NCBI RefSeq assembly: GCF_003711225.1
Contig: NZ_CP031030.1
Coordinates: forward strand, 682,001 to 746,000
DNA: 64,000 nucleotides
DNA from: Runella sp. SP2
Lineage (GTDB): Bacteria > Bacteroidota > Bacteroidia > Cytophagales > Spirosomataceae
Reading direction: 5' to 3'
Part shown: piece by piece, positions 42,509 through 51,652 of the stretch
How the letters are laid out: every line of letters starts with the position of its first letter
How positions within the stretch are numbered: the stretch's first letter is position 1
The notes under the pieces: generated by a model
The model's input: the letters and a program-made list of their open reading frames with translations, nothing else
What the model was told of the DNA's origin: nothing
The model's database searches: none
Translations under genes and position numbers: made by a program

Positions 42509-43510
42509 TTAAAGAACTGGGGAGTTAACTGATAATACTCTATCAGCCTGCTCACGTGCAAATGATAATGACTTTGATATGTCATTAGTAGTTAAATAAG
42601 TTGAAATAAATCCACCTGCAGCAGCATCTCCCGCTCCATTAGTATTTACAATATTTATATTAGGTGTAGCTGGCTCATAAAATAGTGAGCCATTGTAAAT
42701 AGCTACCATACCTTTTTCTCCATTTGTAATTAAAAACATGGTACAACACGAAGCAGATTCTAGCCTCATATATTCAAAAAAAACAGAGTCTTCATAATCT
42801 TCTTTTGAAAACATTTTTTTAAACTCATCTGCATTTCCAAATAAATATTTTAGACATCCTGATTCTACTAAGGAAAATAAAAGTTGTTTTATTTTATCAT
42901 TTAGTAAATCTTTATCGCCTAAACTTACTATGAAAGGATACTTATTTTTAGATATTTCTGGCAAGTTTATGAAAAAAAAACCATCATTTAATTCAAATAT
43001 GCTAATCCATGTAAGCGTGTTGAGTTGACCACTAAGCTTAAAAACATTAGTATTATATATGTTTTTGAGTACTATGAAAGTTCTTTCAGGAGCATCTGCA
43101 TGATGTAATGATAAACAAATTATACAGCCTTCAAAAACTGTTAATTTATTCCAATTAAAAAATTTAGTGTAAAGTTCATTGTAAAATATATCTTTAATTA
43201 GAGAGCAGTTATAGCTATCAAAAATAGTTAAAGAAGCTTCAAATTGATAATCTGTAGAAAATGCCGCAAATGATGCTAAAATTCCACCTCCCAAAAAGTA
43301 ACCCTTCGTCTTTAAGAGTAAATCTAAGGATTCACCAGTAAACAATTTTATCCAATTATTAAAATCAGATGTAGTTTTTACCTCAAGTCTTCCACCTATT
43401 TGAAGATTATAATCAGATAATAAGGAAATGTAATCTTGGAATTTTAATTTACATTCCGCACATACATCTAACATTAAAGGTGAATAACCTATAAGATTGT
43501 AATTTGACAT
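42509..43510 (-). CDS. PfkB-family carbohydrate/nucleoside kinase
   Basis: The 333-residue protein has the PfkB signature NTNGAGDAAAGGFISTYL near the C-terminus, with the catalytic Asp of GAGD, and an upstream NADEF (NxxE magnesium) motif. The N-terminal half is unusual and lacks the clear GG substrate motif in its normal form, though FLGGGILASFAAF may replace it. It should phosphorylate a sugar, sugar acid or nucleoside. It is 8 bp downstream of the 653-residue gene and 11 bp before the Gfo/Idh gene. Confidence 0.85.
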   Translation of the reverse strand: MSNYNLIGYSPLMLDVCAECKLKFQDYISLLSDYNLQIGGRLEVKTTSDFNNWIKLFTGESLDLLLKTKGYFLGGGILASFAAFSTDYQFEASLTIFDSYNCSLIKDIFYNELYTKFFNWNKLTVFEGCIICLSLHHADAPERTFIVLKNIYNTNVFKLSGQLNTLTWISIFELNDGFFFINLPEISKNKYPFIVSLGDKDLLNDKIKQLLFSLVESGCLKYLFGNADEFKKMFSKEDYEDSVFFEYMRLESASCCTMFLITNGEKGMVAIYNGSLFYEPATPNINIVNTNGAGDAAAGGFISTYLTTNDISKSLSFAREQADRVLSVNSPVL

Positions 43511-43518
43511 TGAATTAA

Positions 43519-45480
43519 TTATTGTTTCTTAAACTCTATAACTAAAACATCTCTATACCCAGAGTTATTGGAATCTTTCTCAGTTATGCTTGAATCGAAT
43601 CTAATTGAATCAAATTTGTGTTTTTTTATATTATAAACACCATCAACATTCTTTGTACGACGAAAAATGGTATCCATTGGATTTTCTAAAAGAAATGGAT
43701 ACGAAGTGGTAGCCCTTTCGCCTTTGCACTCAACTTCTATACTTTCATGGCCTCCAAAAATATTTTTTCTGTCAATAAGATGGGTTACTTGATAATCGTA
43801 GTTATTATTATTGTCGTATTCTTCAGTTGTAAACGTAGGGTTTTCATTTTTAACTTCACTTCGAATTAAATGAACGTAAATAGTAAACTTAGAATCTGGT
43901 TGACAGTACTCCTTGTCGAAATTTATACTGCGAAAATCATCTTCTATAACGTAGTTTATTAACTTATCCAAATTTTCAAGATGCGACTTGATTTCACCAT
44001 TGCTTTGAGCAATTTTTGTATCTAAAGTTGTAAAATTACGTTCTTTTTCATCAGAATAACTATTTTTAAAGTATTTATCAATGCAAGTTCTTTCTAAAAC
44101 AAAGGTAGGATTAAAATAGAGATCGTAAATCGAAAGGAGCCTTTTTCTGGGTTCATTTTTTTTACTATCAGTTGAAATTTGTTTTTTGTCATACTCATCA
44201 ATATCTAAGCAATTATCAAAACAATATGAAGTACTATGTAAATAGTCTTTTATTTTTTTGTTTAACAAAATATCGTACTGGTTATAAGAAACAAAAATAC
44301 ATGAGTATTTTTTCAAATTTTTACATATTTCATTTTTATTTCGCAAGGCGATTTTGTTTTGCTCTTCGAAGTATCCTATTTCATAAATTCCGTTATTAAC
44401 TTTATCAAGATTAGTATAAGGGTAATTTTTTTGGATTTGCTTTTGAGCAAAGTCATATTTAGATCTATCATTTTCTATATCTATTTTTTTGATCTGACCT
44501 CTATTAGAAATTTTGTTATGTACAATGACAATGTTAAGATTTTTTTCATTTCTACCAAAATAATCGAGCTGATTCCCACCGCTACTAAATGTTATAAATC
44601 TTGGCAAATCTTCATTGTTTAGATTTGCACCCCAATAAAGATTTTCAATCTTTGTAGTATCTGTTAATCCAGTATTTGTAGTACTTGTTAATTCACCAAT
44701 CGTCAAGTAAAGATAATCATCAATGAGCATTGTTGATGCTGATTCATTTAATTCTTTATAATACTTTTCAAAAGTCTCAAATAAGGGTGTCGTTGTTTTT
44801 ACCAAGTAATTCTTTTTATCACTTCCTGGCAAACTAAAATAAGCTTGGCTATCCCATTGTGTAAATACTATTCTTGCCGAAGTTCGATATAGTTTAACCT
44901 TAATTTTGTTTTTATTGTTACCGACAGAGCCAATCAAATATGAAAGAAAGTAGATATTTTTTTTCAACCTATCATAAATGGGTTTTACTGCTTGAGATGA
45001 ACTTTTTTCTCTTTGCTCAAAAACAAATGTATCAGGATGTTGCAGTAGTATGTCGATACTTTTTACTTTTTTTAAAGCTTCTTCTATAGCTTCTTTAAAT
45101 TTTCTTTCATCTTTTTCATCATTCAAAAATTCTTCCATTGTTTCACTTACAATGGTAATTTTTGAAATTGTTTCTTTATGAAATTGATCAAGTATTTTCT
45201 TGTAATCATCATCATCAGCTACTATAGGTATATCGCTAATATTTCGTATTTTTTCTTCTAGAATCCAATATATTACTATTGAACAAACAATCTCCACCCA
45301 ACCGTTTTCACTGAGCCTCATTATTGCTATTCTAGATGCTTCACAAAGCGCTTCAAGAGAAATTGATTTACTACTAAAAAAAACGTCAAATAAAAAAACC
45401 AAAAAAGAGATAGAGAAGAGGGATATTATTGGAAACCTCTTAGCTAATTTTATTATTTTTTTAAAATATATAGTAGCCAT
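43519..45480 (-). CDS. Large membrane-anchored protein of unknown function
   Basis: I do not recognise this 653-residue protein. Two N-terminal membrane helices (about 16-36 and 61-74) are followed by a cytoplasmic-looking helical and mixed region. Residues about 100-240 (with EALKKVKSIDILLQHPDT and IKVKLYRTSARIVF) look like a phospholipase-D/DUF5919-like alpha/beta fold; this is a weak resemblance and no HKD motif is visible. The second half is Asn/Lys/Asp-rich with no motif I know. It is very AT-rich, first in the five-gene operon, and followed after 8 bp by the PfkB kinase. It could be a sensor, an effector or a membrane anchor for the pathway. Confidence 0.55.
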   Translation of the reverse strand: MATIYFKKIIKLAKRFPIISLFSISFLVFLFDVFFSSKSISLEALCEASRIAIMRLSENGWVEIVCSIVIYWILEEKIRNISDIPIVADDDDYKKILDQFHKETISKITIVSETMEEFLNDEKDERKFKEAIEEALKKVKSIDILLQHPDTFVFEQREKSSSQAVKPIYDRLKKNIYFLSYLIGSVGNNKNKIKVKLYRTSARIVFTQWDSQAYFSLPGSDKKNYLVKTTTPLFETFEKYYKELNESASTMLIDDYLYLTIGELTSTTNTGLTDTTKIENLYWGANLNNEDLPRFITFSSGGNQLDYFGRNEKNLNIVIVHNKISNRGQIKKIDIENDRSKYDFAQKQIQKNYPYTNLDKVNNGIYEIGYFEEQNKIALRNKNEICKNLKKYSCIFVSYNQYDILLNKKIKDYLHSTSYCFDNCLDIDEYDKKQISTDSKKNEPRKRLLSIYDLYFNPTFVLERTCIDKYFKNSYSDEKERNFTTLDTKIAQSNGEIKSHLENLDKLINYVIEDDFRSINFDKEYCQPDSKFTIYVHLIRSEVKNENPTFTTEEYDNNNNYDYQVTHLIDRKNIFGGHESIEVECKGERATTSYPFLLENPMDTIFRRTKNVDGVYNIKKHKFDSIRFDSSITEKDSNNSGYRDVLVIEFKKQ

Positions 45481-45662
45481 TTTTATTATTTAATAAAACT
45501 AATGAACCATAGTTTCATTATAGGAATAAGGTTTGATATTTGAAATGACATACAGCCTACATCAAAGATATTTGGCATTGTCTATATTTCCAAATCATTT
45601 TGTACATTATTTCAAAACCTCGGTTCTGCTTCTTTGGAGTAGGACGCTCGTGCCATTTTGGG

Positions 45663-46880
45663 TTACCCTTTGGAGTCGGTGCCGAGTAGCAACGGAAGCA
45701 TAAACGCGTTTCGTCCTTCGGGTTTTACGGAGGGGAGGAGGGTTAGGTACGCTGGTTGGTGGTATTTTTGGGAGGCCAACGTAAAAATAGCCGCGCTGTG
45801 TTCGTACGATTTGGGTTTAATCTGCTGGTACGTCCACGCTTTTTGCCCTTCTACAAAAGGCACCAAAAAGTCAACGCATTTCCGAATTCCCTTCCCGTCG
45901 GGCGTTTCGTACGTCCAAAGGTCGATGCGGAGGTGTTCGGCCAGCCGCGCCAAGGTCATAAATCCCCACAAATTCATGTTGGTATAGTTCCACGACAGAG
46001 TTCTTGCCAACTCGTGCGGTTGGCTGCCGTCGGGTTTCCATTGGCTTACCATCCGTTCTTTGGTCACGGCGAGCTGCTTTTCGGCCAGGTCGCGGCGGCC
46101 ACACGCCAAGGCAAGGGCCACGAGCTGCACGTCGTAATACGTCCCGTGGTTGTTGTGTTCGTCGGCTTCGTCTTTGCCCAACTCGCTGGTCATCAGCCAT
46201 TCTAGGTACGACGAAAACCATTTGTTGATCCCCTGCTGCGCGGCCACGTCCCAATGTTTGGAGCCTGCCAACAGCGCCGACGCGTCGCAGACTTTGCCCA
46301 GCTCGCGGGTTTCGATGATGCCAATGCCGCGCCCGTTGTTTATTCCAGGAATCCCCTGTCCGTAGTTCAAATGAGGGTTCATGCGGGTTTCAGGGTTCAA
46401 AAACCACGTTTTGAGCAGTTTTGCCGCCAATTCGGCGTATTTTTCCTCATCCGAATAAAAATACGCCAACCCCAATAACTCCGATTCGGCCATGAGTTTA
46501 TCAAAATGGTCGTGGTCGGTAATGCCATTGATTTCGGGGTTTCGGTCTCCGTCGCGGCGAATGTAGGGCTTCCCGTCCGCTTTGGTAGGGTCGGGCCACC
46601 AATACGGCGCCTGCGACATATAGTCGTGTTTGTCGCCACTCGGCGGCAACGGGATTTTGTCCATCACCGAATACACCTTGTTGTTTTTCACCAATTGGTC
46701 GGCTTCCTGCACCAACTGCCGATAGGCGGCGGCGAGGGTAGGGTTTCCTGCCTTGCGTAATTGCTGGTTATGGGTCAATATGTTGGCGTCCATCAAGAGG
46801 GTTGCGGGCATTTTTTGCCCCCGAACGACGGAGTATAGGGTGACCAATAGAAGGATCAAAACAAGGCGATTGGGCGTCAT
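45663..46880 (-). CDS. Secreted alginate lyase-family protein
   Basis: ATG 46880 gives 405 residues with a signal peptide (about 1-22); the longer in-frame start has no export signal. The alpha-toroid domain has the alginate-lyase-family motifs DEHNNHGTYYDVQ (with the catalytic Asn/His pair), NPHLNYGQGIPGINNGRG and SQAPYWWPDP. It is of PL5/PL38-like type. It should cleave uronic-acid-rich polysaccharides by beta-elimination. It is divergent from the GH43 gene and lies at the right flank of the AT-rich island. Confidence 0.85.
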   Translation of the reverse strand: MTPNRLVLILLLVTLYSVVRGQKMPATLLMDANILTHNQQLRKAGNPTLAAAYRQLVQEADQLVKNNKVYSVMDKIPLPPSGDKHDYMSQAPYWWPDPTKADGKPYIRRDGDRNPEINGITDHDHFDKLMAESELLGLAYFYSDEEKYAELAAKLLKTWFLNPETRMNPHLNYGQGIPGINNGRGIGIIETRELGKVCDASALLAGSKHWDVAAQQGINKWFSSYLEWLMTSELGKDEADEHNNHGTYYDVQLVALALACGRRDLAEKQLAVTKERMVSQWKPDGSQPHELARTLSWNYTNMNLWGFMTLARLAEHLRIDLWTYETPDGKGIRKCVDFLVPFVEGQKAWTYQQIKPKSYEHSAAIFTLASQKYHQPAYLTLLPSVKPEGRNAFMLPLLLGTDSKG

Positions 46881-46952
46881 CAGAATGGAGTTAATTGGCG
46901 TACATACCATAAAAAGCCACAAATGGGTTTAAAATACCTTCTTAATGGTATT

Positions 46953-46983
46953 TTTGATTACCGACGAATATCCCCTAATTTTA
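46953..46983 (+). promoter_or_regulatory. Promoter of the GH43 gene
   Basis: TTTG (46953-46956), 19 bases, then TAATTTTA (46976-46983), a one-base variant of TAnnTTTG. It lies 24 bp before the chosen start ATG 47008, in the divergent interval with the alginate lyase gene. Confidence 0.65.
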
Positions 46984-47007
46984 GCGCCGAATCCTAAACA
47001 TCATTCC

Positions 47008-48042
47008 ATGATTTCTATTTCCAAATTTAAGGTGGCAATTGTCGTGCTTGCCGCCGTCTTATCCAACATTGCTATTGCACAAACTCCCAAAAAGACCTCA
47101 GGAAATCCCATTTTTGATGGCTGGTATGCCGACCCAGAAGCAGTTATTTTGGGGAAAGAGTACTGGATTTTTCCAACTTTTTCGGCCAAATACAAAGACC
47201 AAGTGTTTTTGGATGCCTTTTCGTCAAAGGACTTGGTTAACTGGGAAAAACACCCGCGTATCATCGACACCTCGGCCGTCAAGTGGGCTAAAATGGCGAT
47301 GTGGGCGCCTTGTATTGTGCCTAAAGACAACAAATACTTTTTGTTTTTTGCAGCCAATGACATTCAAAGTTCGGAAAGAAAAGGGTTTGGAGCCAACAAT
47401 CCCGATAAAGACGATAAAATCGGTGGGATTGGCATTGGGGTGGCATCGCGTCCCGAAGGGCCGTACAAAGATTATTTGGGCAAACCGCTCATTAATCAGT
47501 TTTACAACAAAGCGCAGCCCATCGACCAAGCTGTTTTTAAAGACAAAGATGGCCAATATTACATCATTTATGGTGGCTGGGGGCGCTGCAATATCGCCAA
47601 GCTAAAAGATGATTTTACGGGACTTATGCCGCTGGAAAATGGCGAAATGGTGAAAGAAATTACGCCGAAAGGCTACGTAGAAGGACCAATTATGTTTATT
47701 AGGAATGGGAAATATTACCTGATGTGGTCGGAAGGAGGCTGGACAAACGGCACCTACAAAGTAGCGTACGGCGTAGCGGACTCGGTTTGGGGGCCTTTTG
47801 AGAAAAAATCAACGATTTTGGTTGCCGACGAAAAAGTAGCAACGGGCGCAGGCCACCATTCGGTGATTAATATTCCAAAAACGGACGATTGGTACATCGT
47901 TTACCACCGTCGTCCTATTCCCAATAAAGACCGCGACCACCGCGTTGTCTGCATCGACCACCTGTATTTCAACGAAGATGGCACCATCAAAGACGTAAAA
48001 ATGACGTTTGAAGGGGTAGCTAAACGGAAGTTGAAGAAATAG
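47008..48042 (+). CDS. Secreted GH43-family glycoside hydrolase
   Basis: ATG 47008 gives 344 residues with a signal peptide (about 1-24). The five-bladed propeller of GH43 is evident: FDGWYADPEAVILGKEYWIF holds the general-base Asp, MWAPCIVPKDNKYFLFFAA the middle Asp region, and YVEGPIMFIRNGKYYL the acid Glu. The family includes arabinofuranosidases, xylosidases and galactosidases; specificity is not readable. A TTTG-N19-TAATTTTA promoter lies just upstream. Confidence 0.9.
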   Translation: MISISKFKVAIVVLAAVLSNIAIAQTPKKTSGNPIFDGWYADPEAVILGKEYWIFPTFSAKYKDQVFLDAFSSKDLVNWEKHPRIIDTSAVKWAKMAMWAPCIVPKDNKYFLFFAANDIQSSERKGFGANNPDKDDKIGGIGIGVASRPEGPYKDYLGKPLINQFYNKAQPIDQAVFKDKDGQYYIIYGGWGRCNIAKLKDDFTGLMPLENGEMVKEITPKGYVEGPIMFIRNGKYYLMWSEGGWTNGTYKVAYGVADSVWGPFEKKSTILVADEKVATGAGHHSVINIPKTDDWYIVYHRRPIPNKDRDHRVVCIDHLYFNEDGTIKDVKMTFEGVAKRKLKK

Positions 48043-48049
48043 GCTTTTT

Positions 48050-48087
48050 GTAAAATTGTAGAATCTTTTAAAATTCTACAATTTTAC
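48050..48087. terminator. Bidirectional AT-rich terminator hairpin
   Basis: GTAAAATTGTAGAAT (48050-48064) pairs perfectly with ATTCTACAATTTTAC (48073-48087) around an 8-base loop. It lies between the convergent GH43 and GT8-like genes and carries T-rich and A-rich flanks on both sides. Confidence 0.8.
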
Positions 48088-48098
48088 TTCATCATGAG

Positions 48099-48995
48099 TT
48101 AATTTATTTTTCTGTAGATGAATTTGCTTACAAAATGCCTAGCAATACTCTTGCGAATATTCCAAGTTCTTTTAAGTTTATTTATAGTGATTTTATTATA
48201 CTTACTTTTCCAAAAATCATCATCATATTTTTTCCATATTTTAAACCCAGAATTGAGTAAAGAACCTGTAATATCCCATGGCTTGGGAGAACCTACAAGA
48301 TGAAAAATTGCATTTTCTTCTTCTGTGAAAGGATTAATAGCATTTGGAAACCATATAGAATTAAAATGGCTTTGTAAATGAAGAAAGTTTCCTTTACAAA
48401 GTAAATTTAATAATGTTTGATCAGCATCTAAAAAATAGTTTGAATATTTTAGAGCAAGACTTGGCCATGTGAAATCAATATTCATTTCTTTCCAAGTTTT
48501 TATATTAAATACTAAAACTCCAGCATTGAAGTTGCCAGTTTCAGGGTGCCAATTTAGTTTTTGGATAAAAAAATTGTGGGTTAACGCTTTTTCTATATGC
48601 CCCCCATAAACAGCACCTAAAAGTTCTCCATTAAATTTGATATTTTTAAGAGTTAATATATCAAGTTTTATGATTAAATCAGAGTCTAAATATAAAGCAG
48701 TTTCTCCATTGATTTTTTGTGGGATTAATAGTTTTCCATAAGTCGTCCAATCGCCGTGTAAAGAACGAAGATGACCAAATGATTTTTTTGCATCAAAATC
48801 TATGAAGTTTGATTGCCCATTAAATTTTTCAATACTAAGAAGTGTGGTGATGTTTTTTTTATCTTCTGCCGTCATTTCGGAACATAAGAACCAAAATGTA
48901 ATTTCTGAACTATTTGAACAGTTCCTTAAAAGTGAAATTAGGGTACTTCCAAGACCTTCGAGACCTAACTGGTTGATGCAAAATACAATATTCAT
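48099..48995 (-). CDS. GT8-like glycosyltransferase
   Basis: The 298-residue protein begins INIVFC-like (NIVFCINQLGLEGLGSTLISLL) and has the metal-binding DxD motif in ALYLDSDLIIKLD. It also shows NFNAGVLVFNIKTWKEM, DADQTLLNLLC and a late HLVGSPKPW, the full order of motifs of GT8-family retaining glycosyltransferases. It should transfer hexose or hexuronate from a nucleotide sugar in cell-surface glycan synthesis. It is clearly AT-rich beside its core neighbours and stands alone, so it is probably acquired. Confidence 0.85.
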   Translation of the reverse strand: MNIVFCINQLGLEGLGSTLISLLRNCSNSSEITFWFLCSEMTAEDKKNITTLLSIEKFNGQSNFIDFDAKKSFGHLRSLHGDWTTYGKLLIPQKINGETALYLDSDLIIKLDILTLKNIKFNGELLGAVYGGHIEKALTHNFFIQKLNWHPETGNFNAGVLVFNIKTWKEMNIDFTWPSLALKYSNYFLDADQTLLNLLCKGNFLHLQSHFNSIWFPNAINPFTEEENAIFHLVGSPKPWDITGSLLNSGFKIWKKYDDDFWKSKYNKITINKLKRTWNIRKSIARHFVSKFIYRKIN

Positions 48996-49091
48996 TAACT
49001 GGTTTTTTAAATTAAAATAGATTCTTTGTGTTCAAAAATAAATGTAGGCTTTTGTTGAATACCCTTGTAATGTATGCCTTCCTAATTCTTG

Positions 49092-51566
49092 TCACTCCTT
49101 ATAAAATACCCTTTTGACGCGTTCACTAATCCCCGTTAGGATTTCGTACGAAATGATGCCGATTTGGTCAGAAAGCGTGTAAATGGGAAGTTCTGGCCCA
49201 AAAATAATGACTTCATCGCCTTCTTCTACCTGTACGCCTGTAATATCCACCATGGTCATGTCCATGCAGACGTTACCAACCACGGGGCACAGAGTACCAT
49301 TAATTAGCACTTTTCCAACCCCTTTGCTAAAACGACGGTCGTAGCCGTCGGCGTAGCCAATCGCAATGGTGGCAATTGAGGAAGCCCTTTCCAGTACACC
49401 TTTTCGGCTGTAACCGATGGTTTCGCCTGCGGGTAAATGTTTTACTTGGGATACGACCGTTTTAAATCTTCCAATTTGTTGCAACAACCGCTGTTCTTGA
49501 CGATTGACCTCCACGCCGTACAGCCCAATTCCCAGCCGAACCATGTCAAGTTTATAATCGGGGAAACGGACAATCCCCGCCGAATTGAGAATATGACGCA
49601 GCGGGCGATAGCCCAACGCCGCCTCAAGCTGTGCAGCACCTGCCACAAAACGCTCGTATTGCAGACGTGTAAAATCGTTGTGAATGGCTTCGTCTGCCCC
49701 CACCAAATGACTGAAAATGGATGCCACTTTTAAGGCAGGATACTGCGCCAGCCGCTCGATGAGGCGAGGTAAATCGGCCTCGGTAAACCCAAGGCGGTGC
49801 ATTCCCGTATCGAGTTTGAGGTGAATGGGCAAGTGTGCCGCCGATGGTTTTTCGGTGATAAATTCGAGCCATTCGGCCAAAATTTTGTGGCTATAAATTT
49901 CGGGCTCCAACTGAAATTCCAACAACTTATCGAAGGTCGAAAGCGATGGGTTCATCACCATGACGGGAAGCTCAATCCCGTTTTGGCGAAGCGTGACTCC
50001 CTCGTCGGTGTAGGCAACGGCTAAGTAGTCAACGCGGTGAAACTGTAGTAATTGTGCCACTTCGGCGCTACCACTTCCGTAGGCAAACGCCTTCACCATG
50101 ACCATAATACGGGTATCGTTGCCCACCCGATTTCGGTAAAAATTGAGGTTGTGGGTAAGGGCATCGAGGTTGATTTCTAACACCGTTCCGTGAACGCGCT
50201 GTTGTAGGCGGTTGACAATTCGCTCAAACTGAAAGGGGCGAGCGCCTTTGATAAGCACAATCGCGTCTCTAAAAGCATTGGTATCTAAGCTGCCCAAAAA
50301 CTCCGAAGTACTAGGGTAAAAGTCGGCAGGGATGCTGATTAGGTGCGCATTACGGGCAAACGCATCACCAATGGCAACGAGTTTTTCTACCCCTTTTTGT
50401 TGCAAAAGGGTATTGATTTGGGCGTACAACTCTTCTTCTTTTTGTCCCGTTTGAAGCAAATCAGAGAGAATCGCGCATTTGTGCGGGCGTTGTTCTTGTT
50501 GGCCCAGAAAATTAAGGGCGATGCTTAGCCCAACGAGGTCGTTGTTGTAGGTATCGTCAATCAAATAACATTCGTTGACGCCTTCTTTGAGTTCGAGGCG
50601 CATCGAAATGGGCTTTAAACGGGAAATTCGCTGACGGATTTCGCCCGAAGGAATGCCCATTTGAAGCATCAGAATCAAACAATGAACGAGGTTTTCGACC
50701 GAGGCATCGTCGGTAAACGGCACCGAAAATAGTTGGTCGTCAAACTTGCTGATCTCCGACTTCATCACGATATACGTCTGGGCAGCGTCTTTGTGCCAAT
50801 CTACTTTAACGGTACAGCTCTCCGAAGTTCCCCAGCTTATTAATTCGCAATTGGGGTTAACGGGCTTGAGAATCAGTTTTATTTCTTCGTCGATGTCGGC
50901 ATAATCAGCCCGATAAATCAGCTGTTGACTTTGGGTAAACAACCGAAGTTTTTCCGTCGCTTTTTGTTTTCGACTCCGAAAGCCTTCGTCGTGGGCGGAG
51001 CCAATGTTGGTAAAAATACCGATGGTTGGGCGGATGATTTCTTGCAAAGCCTTCATCTCGTGCGACTGCGAAATACCCGCCTCAAAAATCCCAAGCGTAT
51101 GATTTTCATTGAGTTGCCACACCGAAAGCGGAACCCCAATTTGTGAATTGTAGCTTTTGGGACTTTTGGCAATCCGAAAATCGTTGCTCATCAACTGGCT
51201 CAACCATTCTTTGACAATGGTCTTTCCGTTACTTCCCGTAATGCCAACCACTGGAATCTCAAACTGGGTGCGGTGGCGTTTGGCGAGCTCTTGGAGGGCT
51301 TTGATGCTATTGTCAACTTCCCAGATTTGGGCATCTTCAAAACTTTCTAATTGGTCGGTAAGGGCGTTGGTGAGGGCTTTTTGCTCGACCACAAATTGCC
51401 GTACGCCTTTTTGGTACAAATCACCGAGGTAGTGATGACCATCGTGGTGCTGCCCTTTGATGGCAAAAAAGAGCGTCTGATTCGGAAACACCAATTGACG
51501 GCTATCAGTCAGCAAATAGGTTGCTGAGGTTTCAATGGGGGTATGTAAGAACGTGGTGGTTGTCAT
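49092..51566 (-). CDS. Bifunctional MurF ligase / alanine racemase
   Basis: The start ATG 51566 gives 824 residues. Residues 1 to about 450 are MurF-like, with the ATP site GITGSNGKTIVKEWL and the ligase motifs EAGISQSHEM and LIDDTYNND. Residues about 455-824 are alanine racemase, with PLP Lys in VMVKAFAYGSG and catalytic Tyr regions in VCMDMTMVDI and IGYADGYDR. The two steps feed cell-wall synthesis: racemisation of L-Ala and addition of D-Ala-D-Ala to UDP-MurNAc-tripeptide. This fusion is typical of Bacteroidota. A TAATTTTG box at 51590-51597 (minus strand) may be its -7 element. Confidence 0.95.
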   Translation of the reverse strand: MTTTTFLHTPIETSATYLLTDSRQLVFPNQTLFFAIKGQHHDGHHYLGDLYQKGVRQFVVEQKALTNALTDQLESFEDAQIWEVDNSIKALQELAKRHRTQFEIPVVGITGSNGKTIVKEWLSQLMSNDFRIAKSPKSYNSQIGVPLSVWQLNENHTLGIFEAGISQSHEMKALQEIIRPTIGIFTNIGSAHDEGFRSRKQKATEKLRLFTQSQQLIYRADYADIDEEIKLILKPVNPNCELISWGTSESCTVKVDWHKDAAQTYIVMKSEISKFDDQLFSVPFTDDASVENLVHCLILMLQMGIPSGEIRQRISRLKPISMRLELKEGVNECYLIDDTYNNDLVGLSIALNFLGQQEQRPHKCAILSDLLQTGQKEEELYAQINTLLQQKGVEKLVAIGDAFARNAHLISIPADFYPSTSEFLGSLDTNAFRDAIVLIKGARPFQFERIVNRLQQRVHGTVLEINLDALTHNLNFYRNRVGNDTRIMVMVKAFAYGSGSAEVAQLLQFHRVDYLAVAYTDEGVTLRQNGIELPVMVMNPSLSTFDKLLEFQLEPEIYSHKILAEWLEFITEKPSAAHLPIHLKLDTGMHRLGFTEADLPRLIERLAQYPALKVASIFSHLVGADEAIHNDFTRLQYERFVAGAAQLEAALGYRPLRHILNSAGIVRFPDYKLDMVRLGIGLYGVEVNRQEQRLLQQIGRFKTVVSQVKHLPAGETIGYSRKGVLERASSIATIAIGYADGYDRRFSKGVGKVLINGTLCPVVGNVCMDMTMVDITGVQVEEGDEVIIFGPELPIYTLSDQIGIISYEILTGISERVKRVFYKE

Positions 51567-51652
51567 TTTCAATAAAAAAAGTAATGTGCCAAAATTAACG
51601 TTTCTCTGAATCACCTTTTTGATTATCTTTCGAATAAATTACACTTTACCCA

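Noticed and set aside
45481-45662. Small gene or RNA at the right edge of the island
   Set aside because: No open frame with protein character, no tRNA-like fold and no repeat copy was seen in this interval.
46004-46254. Arg-rich reading frames opposite the alginate lyase gene
   Set aside because: High-GC shadow frames of a real gene.
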